The notes under the pieces are model-generated. The model saw only the letters and a list, made by a program, of their open reading frames with translations, was not told the DNA's origin and searched no databases. The position numbers and the translations under genes were made by a program. From an uncultured Bacteroidota bacterium (GTDB lineage Bacteria > Bacteroidota > Bacteroidia > Chitinophagales > Chitinophagaceae): 6,120 bases of DNA. Positions 1 to 6,120 of this stretch are shown here, piece by piece. The DNA lies in the NCBI GenBank assembly GCA_903851455.1, contig CAINOM010000300.1:1-6120 (forward strand). The letters are read 5' to 3'. Positions within the stretch are counted from its first letter, which is position 1. Each line of letters opens with the position of its first letter.

Positions 1-32
1 CGAATAATAGCTACGAATTTTGAGTTTTAGTT

Positions 33-40
33 TATTTTTG
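33..40 (+). promoter_or_regulatory. candidate Bacteroidota -7 promoter box for smc
   Basis: The octamer TATTTTTG fits the Bacteroidota primary sigma-factor -7 consensus TAnnTTTG exactly. It lies 24 bases before the smc start codon, which would give a very short 5' leader. The matching -33 TTTG element is not at the usual distance: the nearest upstream TTG (20-22) is only about 10 bases away instead of about 19. The whole 1-64 stretch is T-rich, so a chance match is quite possible. Another promoter further upstream, outside the window, cannot be excluded. Confidence 0.3.
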
Positions 41-64
41 TTTCCCTCCTAAATTTTTTGTGCT

Positions 65-3000
65 TTGAGATTAAAGTCGTTGGAAATAAAAGGGTTCAAG
101 TCTTTCGCAGACAAAACCCATATCATACTCGATAACCCGATCACGGGTATCGTGGGCCCGAATGGTTGCGGCAAATCGAACATCGTAGATGCCATTCGCT
201 GGGTAATAGGTGAGCATAAGATCAAGGCCCTCCGTTCAGATAACCTGGAGGATCTGATATTTAATGGATCACGCACGCGTACAGGTTCCGGCATGGCTGA
301 GGTGTCGCTTACATTTGAGAACACACGCAACCTGCTGCCCACTGAATTTACCACCGTTACTATTACCCGCAAGTTTTATAAAAACGGCGAAAGTGAATAT
401 CGCCTCAATGATGTAAGCTGCCGCCTCAAGGACATACACAACCTCTTCCTGGATACAGGGGTAAGCAATGACTCCTACGCCATCATAGAGCTGGGCATGG
501 TAGATGATATCATTAAGGATAAAGACGGAAGCCGCCGCCGTATGCTGGAACAGGCCGCCGGTATATCTATATATAAGACTCGTAAAAAAGAAGCCAAACA
601 AAAACTAGAAGCCACAGAACAGGATATATCCCGCATTGAAGATCTTCTTTTTGAAATAGGCAATAACCTCCGTACACTGGAAAGCCAGGCTAAAAAAGCC
701 GAACGCTACTTCGCTATAAAGAGTGAATACAAAGAAGTAAGTATAGAGCTAGCCAAGGCATCGCTGGAGCACTTTAACGAGCAATACAAAACGCTGAATG
801 AGCAGCATGATGCCGAAACAGACCGCAGGACCCAGCTAGAAGCTATTGTAGCCACAGAGCAGGCATCGGTAGAGCAGCAGAAAGTGCAGCTGATAGAAAA
901 AGAACAGGAACTGAGTGGCTTGCAGAAACAATTCAACGACCTGGTGAACAGGCTTCGTCAGTTGGAGAGCGACAAGAAGCTTGCAGCGCAGCGCCTGGAG
1001 CACCTGAAAGAGCGGGAGAAGACACTGGCCGACTTCCTCTCCGGTGCTGGTGGTCAATCGCAAAAACTGGAAGAGTCGATCGCGTTCTCAGAAAAACAAA
1101 TTGCTGAGGAAACAACCATCCTCGAGAAAATAAAGGCAGATGTTGAGACGCTGCGCACAACAGTAGATGAAAAGCGTAAGGCATTTGACGAAAAGAAACT
1201 CATACTGGAACAGATGCGTGGAGAATACCAGCAGCGCCAGCGCAGCCAGTTTGACGCGGAGAAGAAAGTCGCTATCGCAGATACATCGGTAATGAACCTG
1301 CAGCGCAGTATGCAGCAGGTGCAGGACGAAAAGACACAACGCGCCGCACAGATCACACAGCTGAGTGCAGAAAAGAAAACTACTGAAGAGCAACTCGCAA
1401 CAAAGCAGCAGGACCTGCAAAACCTGGTGGCCAAGCATGAGGAAGTAAAATCTAAAATACTACAGAGCCAGGAGCAGATGGAAACACTGCGTGCAAAACT
1501 GGTAGAAGAAAACCGCAAACTCGACAGCCGCAGGAACGAGCACGACCTCCTGAAGTCCCTGGTGGACAGCCTCGAAGGATACCCCGACAGTATCAAATTC
1601 CTGAAGAAGAATAAAGACTGGGATAATAATGCGCCGCTTCTTTCTGATGTGTTCGTGGTGAAAAACGAATACCGCACAGCACTTGAAAATGTACTGGATA
1701 ATTATCTGAACTACTACATTGTAGCCAATGCCGCCGAAGCTGCAAAAGCAGTATCACTGCTGGATACCAATAAAAAAGGCAAAGCCAATTTCTTTCTCAT
1801 CGATCACCTTGGCACATATAACTCAACCGATTCCGAAGTGCCACAGGGAGCTATACCAGCCCTAAGCGTAGTAACCGTGGATGATCAATATGCTGAGCTT
1901 GCCAGGCACTTGCTGGGACATGTGTATATTACAGAAAATGATGCGGATATAAGCCAGGTAACCTTGAAGAATGGCAATGTGCTTGTAGGCAAAAATGGCA
2001 AGATGATCCGCGGCAAGTACACACTGGGCGGTGGTTCTATCGGTTTGTTCGAGGGCAATAAGATAGGACGTGCGAAGAACCTGGAGCGCCTTGCGAAAGA
2101 AATAGCTGACCTTACAGCTACCACAGCAGAACTAAAACAATATATAGCCGACACACAAACGCTTATTACAGGCTTCAACAGCGAGCTCAATGATAAAGCG
2201 ATAGAGCACGCAAGGCAGGACATAAACCGCCTCAGCAACCTGGGTGTAAACCTGGCGAATAAGGTGGAGAACTTTGAGCAGCTGAACCAAAACGGCGACA
2301 AGCGTCTGCAGGAAATACAGGCCCAGCTTGATAGCACACACGAAAGCATAAAAGGTACACGTACAGAGCTTGAGCGGATAACCGCGGAGCTCCAGGTACT
2401 GCAGCAAAACATACAAAATGCCGATGCTGATTTCAGAACGGTAGAGCAGGCCTTTAATGAAGCTACGGCGCAGTACAACCAGCAGAACATAGCCTACACC
2501 CGCCAGCACAGCAAACTGGATAACCTGAAGCAGGAACTACAGTTCAGGAACAACCAGCTTGCCGACCTGAAACACCAGATAGCTACCAACAGTGAGCAAC
2601 TGCAGCAAATAAGTGTGCAGCTCGCCGAAACCGAAAAGCTATTACATGCCGGCGATAACGAGTTGTATGAATTGCTGAGCCGTAAAGAAAATGAAGAGCG
2701 CACACTGAATGAGAAAGACCGTGCTTACTATGAGATGCGTAACAATGTTACCGCCCAGGAAGGTCAGCTAAACCAGAAACGACGCGAGAAGGAAAATGCA
2801 GAGGCATTGCTGAACGGCATCAAGGAAAAGCTGAGCACAATGAAAGTGCAGGTTGCCGGGATGAACGAACGCCTGCAGATAGAATTCAAAGTAGTGCTCG
2901 ACGAAATACTAGATCAGCCAAGAACCGGTACTCTGGGTATAGAAGAGCTTACTGCCGATGCGGAGAAGATGAAGAAGCGCCTCGAGAACATGGGTGAGAT

Positions 3001-3595
3001 AAACCCAACAGCTATTGAGGCCTACACAGAAATGAAAGTGCGCAACGACTTTATCGTAGAGCAGCGTGATGACCTCGTAAACGCGAAAGACTCGCTGCTG
3101 GCAACGATTGAGGAAGTTGAAAATACCGCCAATACCAAGTTCCGGGAAACATTCGATATGGTGCGTACCAACTTCGTGCAGGTGTTCAAAGCCCTGTTCA
3201 CAGAAGATGATAATTGCGACCTGCGCCTTACTGATCCTGAGAACATGGCAGACAGCAATATCGAAATATACGCCCAGCCTAAGGGTAAAAAGCCAAGTAC
3301 GCTTACCCAGCTATCGGGAGGGGAGAAGACGCTTACGTCTACTGCATTCCTGTTTGCTATTTACCTCATCAAGCCTGCCCCGTTCTGCATACTCGATGAG
3401 GTTGATGCACCGCTGGATGATGCCAACGTCGGCAAATTCACGCAGATGATCCGTAAGTTTTCAGACAACTCGCAGTTCATCATTGTAACGCACAACAAGC
3501 AGACCATGGCTGCTGTGGATGTGATATACGGTGTGACCATGCAGGAAGCCGGAGTAAGCAAGCTCGTGCCTGTGGACTTCAGGAGTCTTAATTAA
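65..3595 (+). CDS. smc: chromosome segregation protein SMC
   Basis: This is the ATPase subunit of the bacterial condensin (SMC-ScpAB), which acts on the nucleoid to compact and help separate sister chromosomes. At 1176 residues it has the family's usual length and complete layout: N-terminal ATPase half with Walker A GPNGCGKSN at 31-39; first coiled-coil arm about 170-500, rich in Gln, Glu and Lys; hinge about 505-665, from GYPDSIKF to the glycine-rich LGGGSIG; second arm about 665-970; MGEINP at 976-981; ABC signature LSGGEK at 1083-1088; Walker B ending in ILDEVD with catalytic Glu1112; D-loop Asp1118. The start is TTG at 65. The family N-terminus (RLKSLEIKGFKSF) begins right there, the next upstream codon in frame that matters is a stop at 50-52, and the first internal ATG would remove Walker A. 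No Shine-Dalgarno site is visible. ScpA and ScpB are not in the window. No key residue is missing. Confidence 0.98.
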   Translation: MRLKSLEIKGFKSFADKTHIILDNPITGIVGPNGCGKSNIVDAIRWVIGEHKIKALRSDNLEDLIFNGSRTRTGSGMAEVSLTFENTRNLLPTEFTTVTITRKFYKNGESEYRLNDVSCRLKDIHNLFLDTGVSNDSYAIIELGMVDDIIKDKDGSRRRMLEQAAGISIYKTRKKEAKQKLEATEQDISRIEDLLFEIGNNLRTLESQAKKAERYFAIKSEYKEVSIELAKASLEHFNEQYKTLNEQHDAETDRRTQLEAIVATEQASVEQQKVQLIEKEQELSGLQKQFNDLVNRLRQLESDKKLAAQRLEHLKEREKTLADFLSGAGGQSQKLEESIAFSEKQIAEETTILEKIKADVETLRTTVDEKRKAFDEKKLILEQMRGEYQQRQRSQFDAEKKVAIADTSVMNLQRSMQQVQDEKTQRAAQITQLSAEKKTTEEQLATKQQDLQNLVAKHEEVKSKILQSQEQMETLRAKLVEENRKLDSRRNEHDLLKSLVDSLEGYPDSIKFLKKNKDWDNNAPLLSDVFVVKNEYRTALENVLDNYLNYYIVANAAEAAKAVSLLDTNKKGKANFFLIDHLGTYNSTDSEVPQGAIPALSVVTVDDQYAELARHLLGHVYITENDADISQVTLKNGNVLVGKNGKMIRGKYTLGGGSIGLFEGNKIGRAKNLERLAKEIADLTATTAELKQYIADTQTLITGFNSELNDKAIEHARQDINRLSNLGVNLANKVENFEQLNQNGDKRLQEIQAQLDSTHESIKGTRTELERITAELQVLQQNIQNADADFRTVEQAFNEATAQYNQQNIAYTRQHSKLDNLKQELQFRNNQLADLKHQIATNSEQLQQISVQLAETEKLLHAGDNELYELLSRKENEERTLNEKDRAYYEMRNNVTAQEGQLNQKRREKENAEALLNGIKEKLSTMKVQVAGMNERLQIEFKVVLDEILDQPRTGTLGIEELTADAEKMKKRLENMGEINPTAIEAYTEMKVRNDFIVEQRDDLVNAKDSLLATIEEVENTANTKFRETFDMVRTNFVQVFKALFTEDDNCDLRLTDPENMADSNIEIYAQPKGKKPSTLTQLSGGEKTLTSTAFLFAIYLIKPAPFCILDEVDAPLDDANVGKFTQMIRKFSDNSQFIIVTHNKQTMAAVDVIYGVTMQEAGVSKLVPVDFRSLN

Positions 3596-3694
3596 GGATG
3601 GAATTCGGGATTGGTATTTGAGGAATTAGGATTGAGGCGTAGAAGAATTCATGACCTTTTTTCGTAAATTCGTATAGTGAATTCGCATGTACTT
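3596..3694. other. intergenic region with three GAATTC palindromes, possible antitoxin control region
   Basis: This 99-base gap separates smc from the antitoxin gene. It holds three GAATTC hexamers (3601, 3645, 3679). The last is followed by CGCATG and the middle one by ATG. ATTCG also recurs at 3603, 3668 and 3681. TAAATTCG at 3665-3672 is one base off the -7 box TAnnTTTG, 23 bases before the antitoxin ATG, but no -33 TTG sits at a normal distance. I see no stem-loop followed by a T-run, so there is no clear terminator for smc. Antitoxins of this type often repress their own operon, so the repeated palindrome could be an operator; that is inference only. Confidence 0.3.
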
Positions 3695-3937
3695 ATGGAA
3701 GCGCAAAACATAAAAACAATTAGAAAAGAAGTAAAGGAATATATAAACCATGCTGATGACCGCATGGTAAGGGCTATACATGCAATGCTGGAAGCAGACC
3801 AGGCGGGCGATTGGTGGGATGAGATCAGTGACGCGCAAAAGGCATCGATAGAGAGGGGGCTAAAGGATATGGAAAATGGAAATACTATTCCGCACGAGGA
3901 GATGGTGAAATTCTATAGCAAATGGCTTTCAAAATAA
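3695..3937 (+). CDS. antitoxin-like protein of a ParE-type toxin-antitoxin pair (toxin partner broken)
   Basis: This is an 80-residue soluble, mostly helical and charged protein, with no signal peptide or membrane segment. I recognise it as a Bacteroidota antitoxin type normally encoded directly before a ParE/RelE-fold toxin. The N-terminal part (EVKEYINHADDRMVRAIHAMLEAD) is followed by DWWDEI and a C-terminal stretch with NGNTIPHEEM and KWLSK; the C-terminal part presumably wraps the toxin. Its reading frame is intact. The ATG at 3695 is preferred: an in-frame GTG at 3677 would add six residues (VNSHVL as read, M at the start) with no family look. No Shine-Dalgarno site precedes it. Its last 16 bases overlap the start of the toxin gene, a translationally coupled arrangement typical of such operons. 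With the toxin disabled it is an orphan; it may still act as a DNA-binding repressor or neutralise related toxins elsewhere, or may just be decaying more slowly. The family is recalled, not searched. Confidence 0.75.
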   Translation: MEAQNIKTIRKEVKEYINHADDRMVRAIHAMLEADQAGDWWDEISDAQKASIERGLKDMENGNTIPHEEMVKFYSKWLSK

Positions 3938-4225
3938 TATAGTCTGCTGCATCCAAGCTCACATATCTGTCCATTATTGACTACTTAGGTAAAGAATGGA
4001 CGGAACGGGAAATCAGAAATTTTGTTGAAAGAGTCCACAATAAGTTGGATATTCTTTAGTGTGCATCCTGCAATTGGGAAAATACACAAAAAGAGATACA
4101 AAATCCATAAAACCTCAATTCACAAAAAGGTCTCGTTAGTTTATCACGTTAAACCGCAAAAGAAGGAAATACATCTATTGACATTCTGGGATAATAGACA
4201 AGATCCGGCTAAGCTTAAATACTGA
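3922..4225 (+). pseudogene. broken ParE/RelE-type toxin gene
   Basis: The segment reads as a ParE/RelE-superfamily toxin with two lesions. From the ATG at 3922 the frame gives MAFKII, then TAG (3940-3942), then SAASKLTYLSIIDYL and on to NKLDIL, ending at a second stop, TAG 4057-4059. The toxin sequence resumes in the next frame as SVHPAIGKIHKK and runs to the C-terminal FWDNRQDPAK, with its stop at 4223-4225. Related toxins carry Trp after the II pair, so TAG is most simply a TGG to TAG change. Removing one T from the CTTT run at 4054-4057 restores LSVHP. With both repairs the product would be 100 residues, the normal family size. As written, only a six-residue peptide can be made from the ATG. 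The ATG overlaps the antitoxin's end by 16 bases. GC is low: 34% over 4021-4200. ParE-type toxins usually poison gyrase and RelE-type ones cut mRNA on the ribosome; which applied here cannot be told. Sequencing error is a less likely alternative, since two separate events are needed. Confidence 0.85.
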
Positions 4226-4255
4226 TAAATTACGGTTGAAATTAATAGTTCACAG

Positions 4256-4954
4256 CTATGAATTGATCTGGCTAAACGCCGCCAGGTACTTGTCAATATA
4301 AAATTGCTTTGTCTTCGCTTTGTACTGCATGATAAATCTTGGGTGCTCCAGGGCAATGATCTTTTTGAAGAATTGATGTTGTGTATTTATCTCCCGAAGG
4401 AACTTTTCATTTTTACCTGTACCAAAGCAAAAGCAGATATCCGTTTCTATGCCTAGCGCTATTTGTTTATGAATGTTGTCTACGATCAGATCATAAACTG
4501 CCGCAGTTAATTCTTTGCTGTCATAGTAATTGTAGTTCACTTCCTTCCCAAGATCGTTGGTTGCGGTAAACCCCAGGGGGCAAACAGAATGGATATAAAA
4601 TTGTTCATAGAATTTTTCTGGTCCGCCAAAAGCATTGATCATTTCGTAAACGAAGACCGACGAAGGCTCATGAGTTTCCTTTCCCGTGTAGGGGATATGG
4701 CATTCGCTTATTAAACGTTTCGGATCAGTGAATGGTACTCCTGTCAACCCCGCACCAAACCTTCCCGGATTTATTCCAAGGATCAGGTGCCGCGTCTGGT
4801 GATCGTTATAGAATTTTTTATAAAAAGAGGAAGACACGGACAGTATCTGTTTGTTTTCCATGAACGGATTCATGATACTGATACCCTTGGGTAGCTTACC
4901 ATGAAATTCAAGCTTTTTATTGAAGTCAATAACCCTGTCAGCAAATGTTTTCAT
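4256..4954 (-). CDS. SMUG2-type uracil-DNA glycosylase family protein (DUF4918)
   Basis: This is a predicted single-domain cytosolic DNA glycosylase of the uracil-DNA glycosylase superfamily, close to the SMUG branch. It would remove uracil or related deaminated bases from DNA as the first step of base-excision repair. Numbering from the ATG at 4954 gives 232 residues. The catalytic-site motif GINPGRFG lies at 60-67, with Asn62 matching the catalytic Asn of SMUG1's GMNPGPFG. TGVPF at 71-75 follows, as in SMUG1. The second active-site motif is EHPRF near 203-207, shorter than SMUG1's HPSPRNPQ loop, which fits the SMUG2 subfamily known from Pedobacter. VCPLGF and NYNYYDSKEL in the middle are also familiar from Bacteroidota members. 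An in-frame TTG at 4963 would add three residues, but ATG is preferred. It is the last gene of the minus-strand unit, 16 bases after the J-protein gene, and ends 30 bases from the opposing toxin remnant. Exact substrate range is not readable from sequence. Confidence 0.88.
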   Translation of the reverse strand: MKTFADRVIDFNKKLEFHGKLPKGISIMNPFMENKQILSVSSSFYKKFYNDHQTRHLILGINPGRFGAGLTGVPFTDPKRLISECHIPYTGKETHEPSSVFVYEMINAFGGPEKFYEQFYIHSVCPLGFTATNDLGKEVNYNYYDSKELTAAVYDLIVDNIHKQIALGIETDICFCFGTGKNEKFLREINTQHQFFKKIIALEHPRFIMQYKAKTKQFYIDKYLAAFSQINS

Positions 4955-4970
4955 ATGGATCAATTATCGT

Positions 4971-5621
4971 TCATTTCAGTTTCCCGAACCAATACATTAA
5001 AACACAGAGTCCCAGCGTTATCAGCAGAACAAAATACGGAAGGCGTTGTTCCATACGGGCTTTGCGCATCCTTGCTTCCACATGGTCATCTATAGCCCGC
5101 AGCATGTCGTCATCATTCGCAGCGAGTGCTATCAGGCGCTGTTCTATATCGCCAAGATACCTTACCTCGAGCTTATGGGTGGCTTTCAGTATTTCGGTTA
5201 TTACGGTGCTTGTAGTTTCTTTATCGCTTTCAGTATGCATTACGCCCAGGTGCGAGTCGGAGAGTATGAGCAGTATATAGGCCTGTAGCGTTTTCTGGCT
5301 CATCCTGTAAGTATCCATGGTATCCAGGCTGGCATTTAGCTGCCTGCATATATTCAGCAGCCACGCCGGGGTAACCGCTTCTTTATATTGTGTTTTGCCG
5401 CCCATGCCAGACAGCCAGCGCTCATCATCATACCTGCTTCTTTTTGTTGTGTCGGAAAGCACAGAATAAGCCTCCTGGATCTCTTTAAAATGCGCTTCCG
5501 AGAGCGAGTTCTCCGGGTTTTTATCAGGGTGATATTTGAAGGCAAGAGCGCGGTATGCTTTCTTTATCTCAGTAGCACCGGCAGATGGCTTTACTCCTAA
5601 TATTTTATAGTAGTCCTTCAT
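4971..5621 (-). CDS. J-domain (DnaJ-like) protein with C-terminal membrane anchor
   Basis: This 216-residue protein has an N-terminal J domain (about 1-66) that should stimulate the ATPase of a DnaK-type Hsp70. It opens with KDYYKILGV, has the essential HPD at 31-33 at the end of helix II, and continues through [13 protein letters not shown] and the basic/acidic RSRYDDERW. It lacks the Gly/Phe-rich linker, the CxxCxGxG zinc-finger repeats and the substrate-binding domains of true DnaJ, so it is a specialised co-chaperone. Residues about 80-190 are predicted helical with no family I recognise. Residues about 194-212 ([18 protein letters not shown]) form one hydrophobic segment preceded by basic residues (RKARMEQR) and followed by a tiny tail GKLK. 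This suggests a tail-anchored inner-membrane protein with the J domain in the cytoplasm. The start is ATG, only 6 bases after the upstream glycosylase's stop. Client and partner are unknown; neighbours suggest co-expression with DNA repair but do not prove a role in it. Confidence 0.9.
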   Translation of the reverse strand: MKDYYKILGVKPSAGATEIKKAYRALAFKYHPDKNPENSLSEAHFKEIQEAYSVLSDTTKRSRYDDERWLSGMGGKTQYKEAVTPAWLLNICRQLNASLDTMDTYRMSQKTLQAYILLILSDSHLGVMHTESDKETTSTVITEILKATHKLEVRYLGDIEQRLIALAANDDDMLRAIDDHVEARMRKARMEQRLPYFVLLITLGLCVLMYWFGKLK

Positions 5622-5627
5622 CCGCCC

Positions 5628-6120
5628 TTATTTCGCGTCTTTATATTTCCACAGGTAAAAGCAGGCATAGGTGCGGTAGGGCGCCCATTTTGCAGATATC
5701 TTCAGCATTTTTTCTTTCATCCCTTTTTTATCTGTGGCATCAAGTTTATAGACCTTTGTCATGGCTTGCTGTATGCCCAGGTCATCTACCGCAAACACAT
5801 CCTCCCGCCCCAGCGTAAACATCAGCAGCATCTCTACCGTCCAACGGCCAACGCCTTTTATTTGGGTAAGAAAATCGATCACTTCATCATTGCTCATTTT
5901 GCTTATTCGCTTGTCATCCGCATTTTGCTCCAGCAGATACTTTGCTACGTTCTGCACGTAGTTCACTTTTGCATTCGAAAGTCCCACGGCGCGCAACTTT
6001 TCAAATGGTGTATCTATGATCTGCTGCGGCGTCGGTTCCTCACTCCCATAAAGTTCCAGGAAGCGCCTGAAGATAACATCGGCAACCTTTGTTGATAGCT
6101 GCTGGCTCATGATAGATGCG
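5628..6120 (-). CDS. AlkA-like DNA-3-methyladenine glycosylase, HhH-GPD family (5' end beyond window)
   Basis: This is a base-excision-repair glycosylase that should cut out alkylated purines such as 3-methyladenine. It is partial: an in-frame ATG at 6110 exists, but the codons before it (6111-6119) read Ala-Ser-Ile. ASIMSQQLSTK matches the internal SI(V/M)SQQLS segment of AlkA-like proteins, so that Met is internal and the gene runs off the right edge. I expect roughly 40 more N-terminal residues from memory of Bacteroidota relatives. Numbering from this internal Met, the helix-hairpin-helix is LTQIKGVGRWTVEM (81-94), and the catalytic-Asp region is FAVDDLGI (106-113), the GPD part, with Asp110 or its neighbour as the active-site residue. 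The C-terminus WAPYRTYACFYLWKYK is typical of the family. It is the first visible gene of the minus-strand unit and stops 6 bases before the J-protein ATG, so the two are probably cotranscribed. The promoter is out of view. Confidence 0.92.
   Translation of the reverse strand, partial: ASIMSQQLSTKVADVIFRRFLELYGSEEPTPQQIIDTPFEKLRAVGLSNAKVNYVQNVAKYLLEQNADDKRISKMSNDEVIDFLTQIKGVGRWTVEMLLMFTLGREDVFAVDDLGIQQAMTKVYKLDATDKKGMKEKMLKISAKWAPYRTYACFYLWKYKDAK

Noticed and set aside
1054..1677. Long minus-strand open frame (207 codons) inside smc
   Set aside because: It lies wholly antisense to the first coiled-coil arm. Its Ser/Cys/Leu/Phe-rich translation is what antisense reading of Gln/Glu/Lys-rich coiled coil gives, and it resembles no family.
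1885..2490. Long minus-strand open frame (201 codons) inside smc
   Set aside because: Same cause: antisense of the hinge end and second coiled-coil arm, with a Ser/Cys/Leu-rich product and no recognisable domain.
3108..3449. Plus-strand open frame of 113 codons overlapping the smc C-terminus
   Set aside because: It overlaps the highly conserved ATPase part of SMC in another frame and shows no family features.
3651..3713. Tiny leader peptides (ATG at 3651 and at 3687, eight codons each) before the antitoxin
   Set aside because: They are too short to support, have no ribosome-binding site, and no attenuator-like hairpin accompanies them; chance frames in AT-rich DNA.
4022..4225. Stand-alone 67-residue gene starting at TTG 4022
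   Set aside because: Its first residues are out-of-frame reading of the toxin sequence; from the SVHPAIG segment on it is simply the C-terminal half of the frameshifted ParE-type toxin.
4226..4255. Bidirectional terminator between the convergent toxin remnant and SMUG2-type gene
   Set aside because: Only a 4-bp AATT pairing was found in this 30-base gap; no GC stem with a T-run on either strand.
5628..6110. Complete 160-residue glycosylase starting at ATG 6110
   Set aside because: The frame stays open to the window edge and the preceding codons (Ala-Ser-Ile) continue the conserved AlkA segment, so this Met is internal.

Overview
The window looks like chromosomal DNA from a member of the Bacteroidota, most likely near the Chitinophagaceae. 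The protein types point there (the SMC sequence, the SMUG2-type glycosylase, and an antitoxin/ParE pair of a kind common in that phylum). None of the starts has a convincing Shine-Dalgarno site, and a Bacteroidota-type -7 box (TAnnTTTG) lies upstream of the first gene. This assignment comes from recognising sequences, not from a search.

Layout. Bases 1-64 are an AT-rich leader with a candidate promoter. Bases 65-3595 (+) encode a complete 1176-residue chromosome-partitioning SMC protein that starts with TTG. Bases 3596-3694 are a short intergenic stretch with three GAATTC palindromes. Bases 3695-3937 (+) encode a small intact antitoxin-like protein. Overlapping its end, bases 3922-4225 (+) hold a ParE/RelE-type toxin gene broken by a nonsense codon and a one-base frameshift. 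After a 30-base convergent gap, in which I see no terminator hairpin, three genes lie head to tail on the minus strand. In transcription order they are an AlkA-like 3-methyladenine DNA glycosylase (cut by the right edge), a J-domain protein with a C-terminal membrane anchor, and a SMUG2-type uracil-DNA glycosylase. The gaps between these genes are 6 and 16 bases, so they look like one transcription unit whose promoter lies beyond base 6120.

How the parts relate. SMC compacts and helps segregate the chromosome. The minus-strand unit pairs two base-excision-repair glycosylases, one for alkylated bases and one for uracil-type lesions, around a membrane-anchored Hsp70 co-chaperone whose link to repair is unexplained. 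The toxin-antitoxin remnant sits between the two blocks and appears to have lost its toxin while keeping the antitoxin. I see no tRNA, rRNA, CRISPR array, insertion sequence or riboswitch. The strongest items for a second look are the doubly broken toxin beside its intact antitoxin, and the glycosylase / J-protein / glycosylase cluster. I did not find a clearly new multi-gene system.
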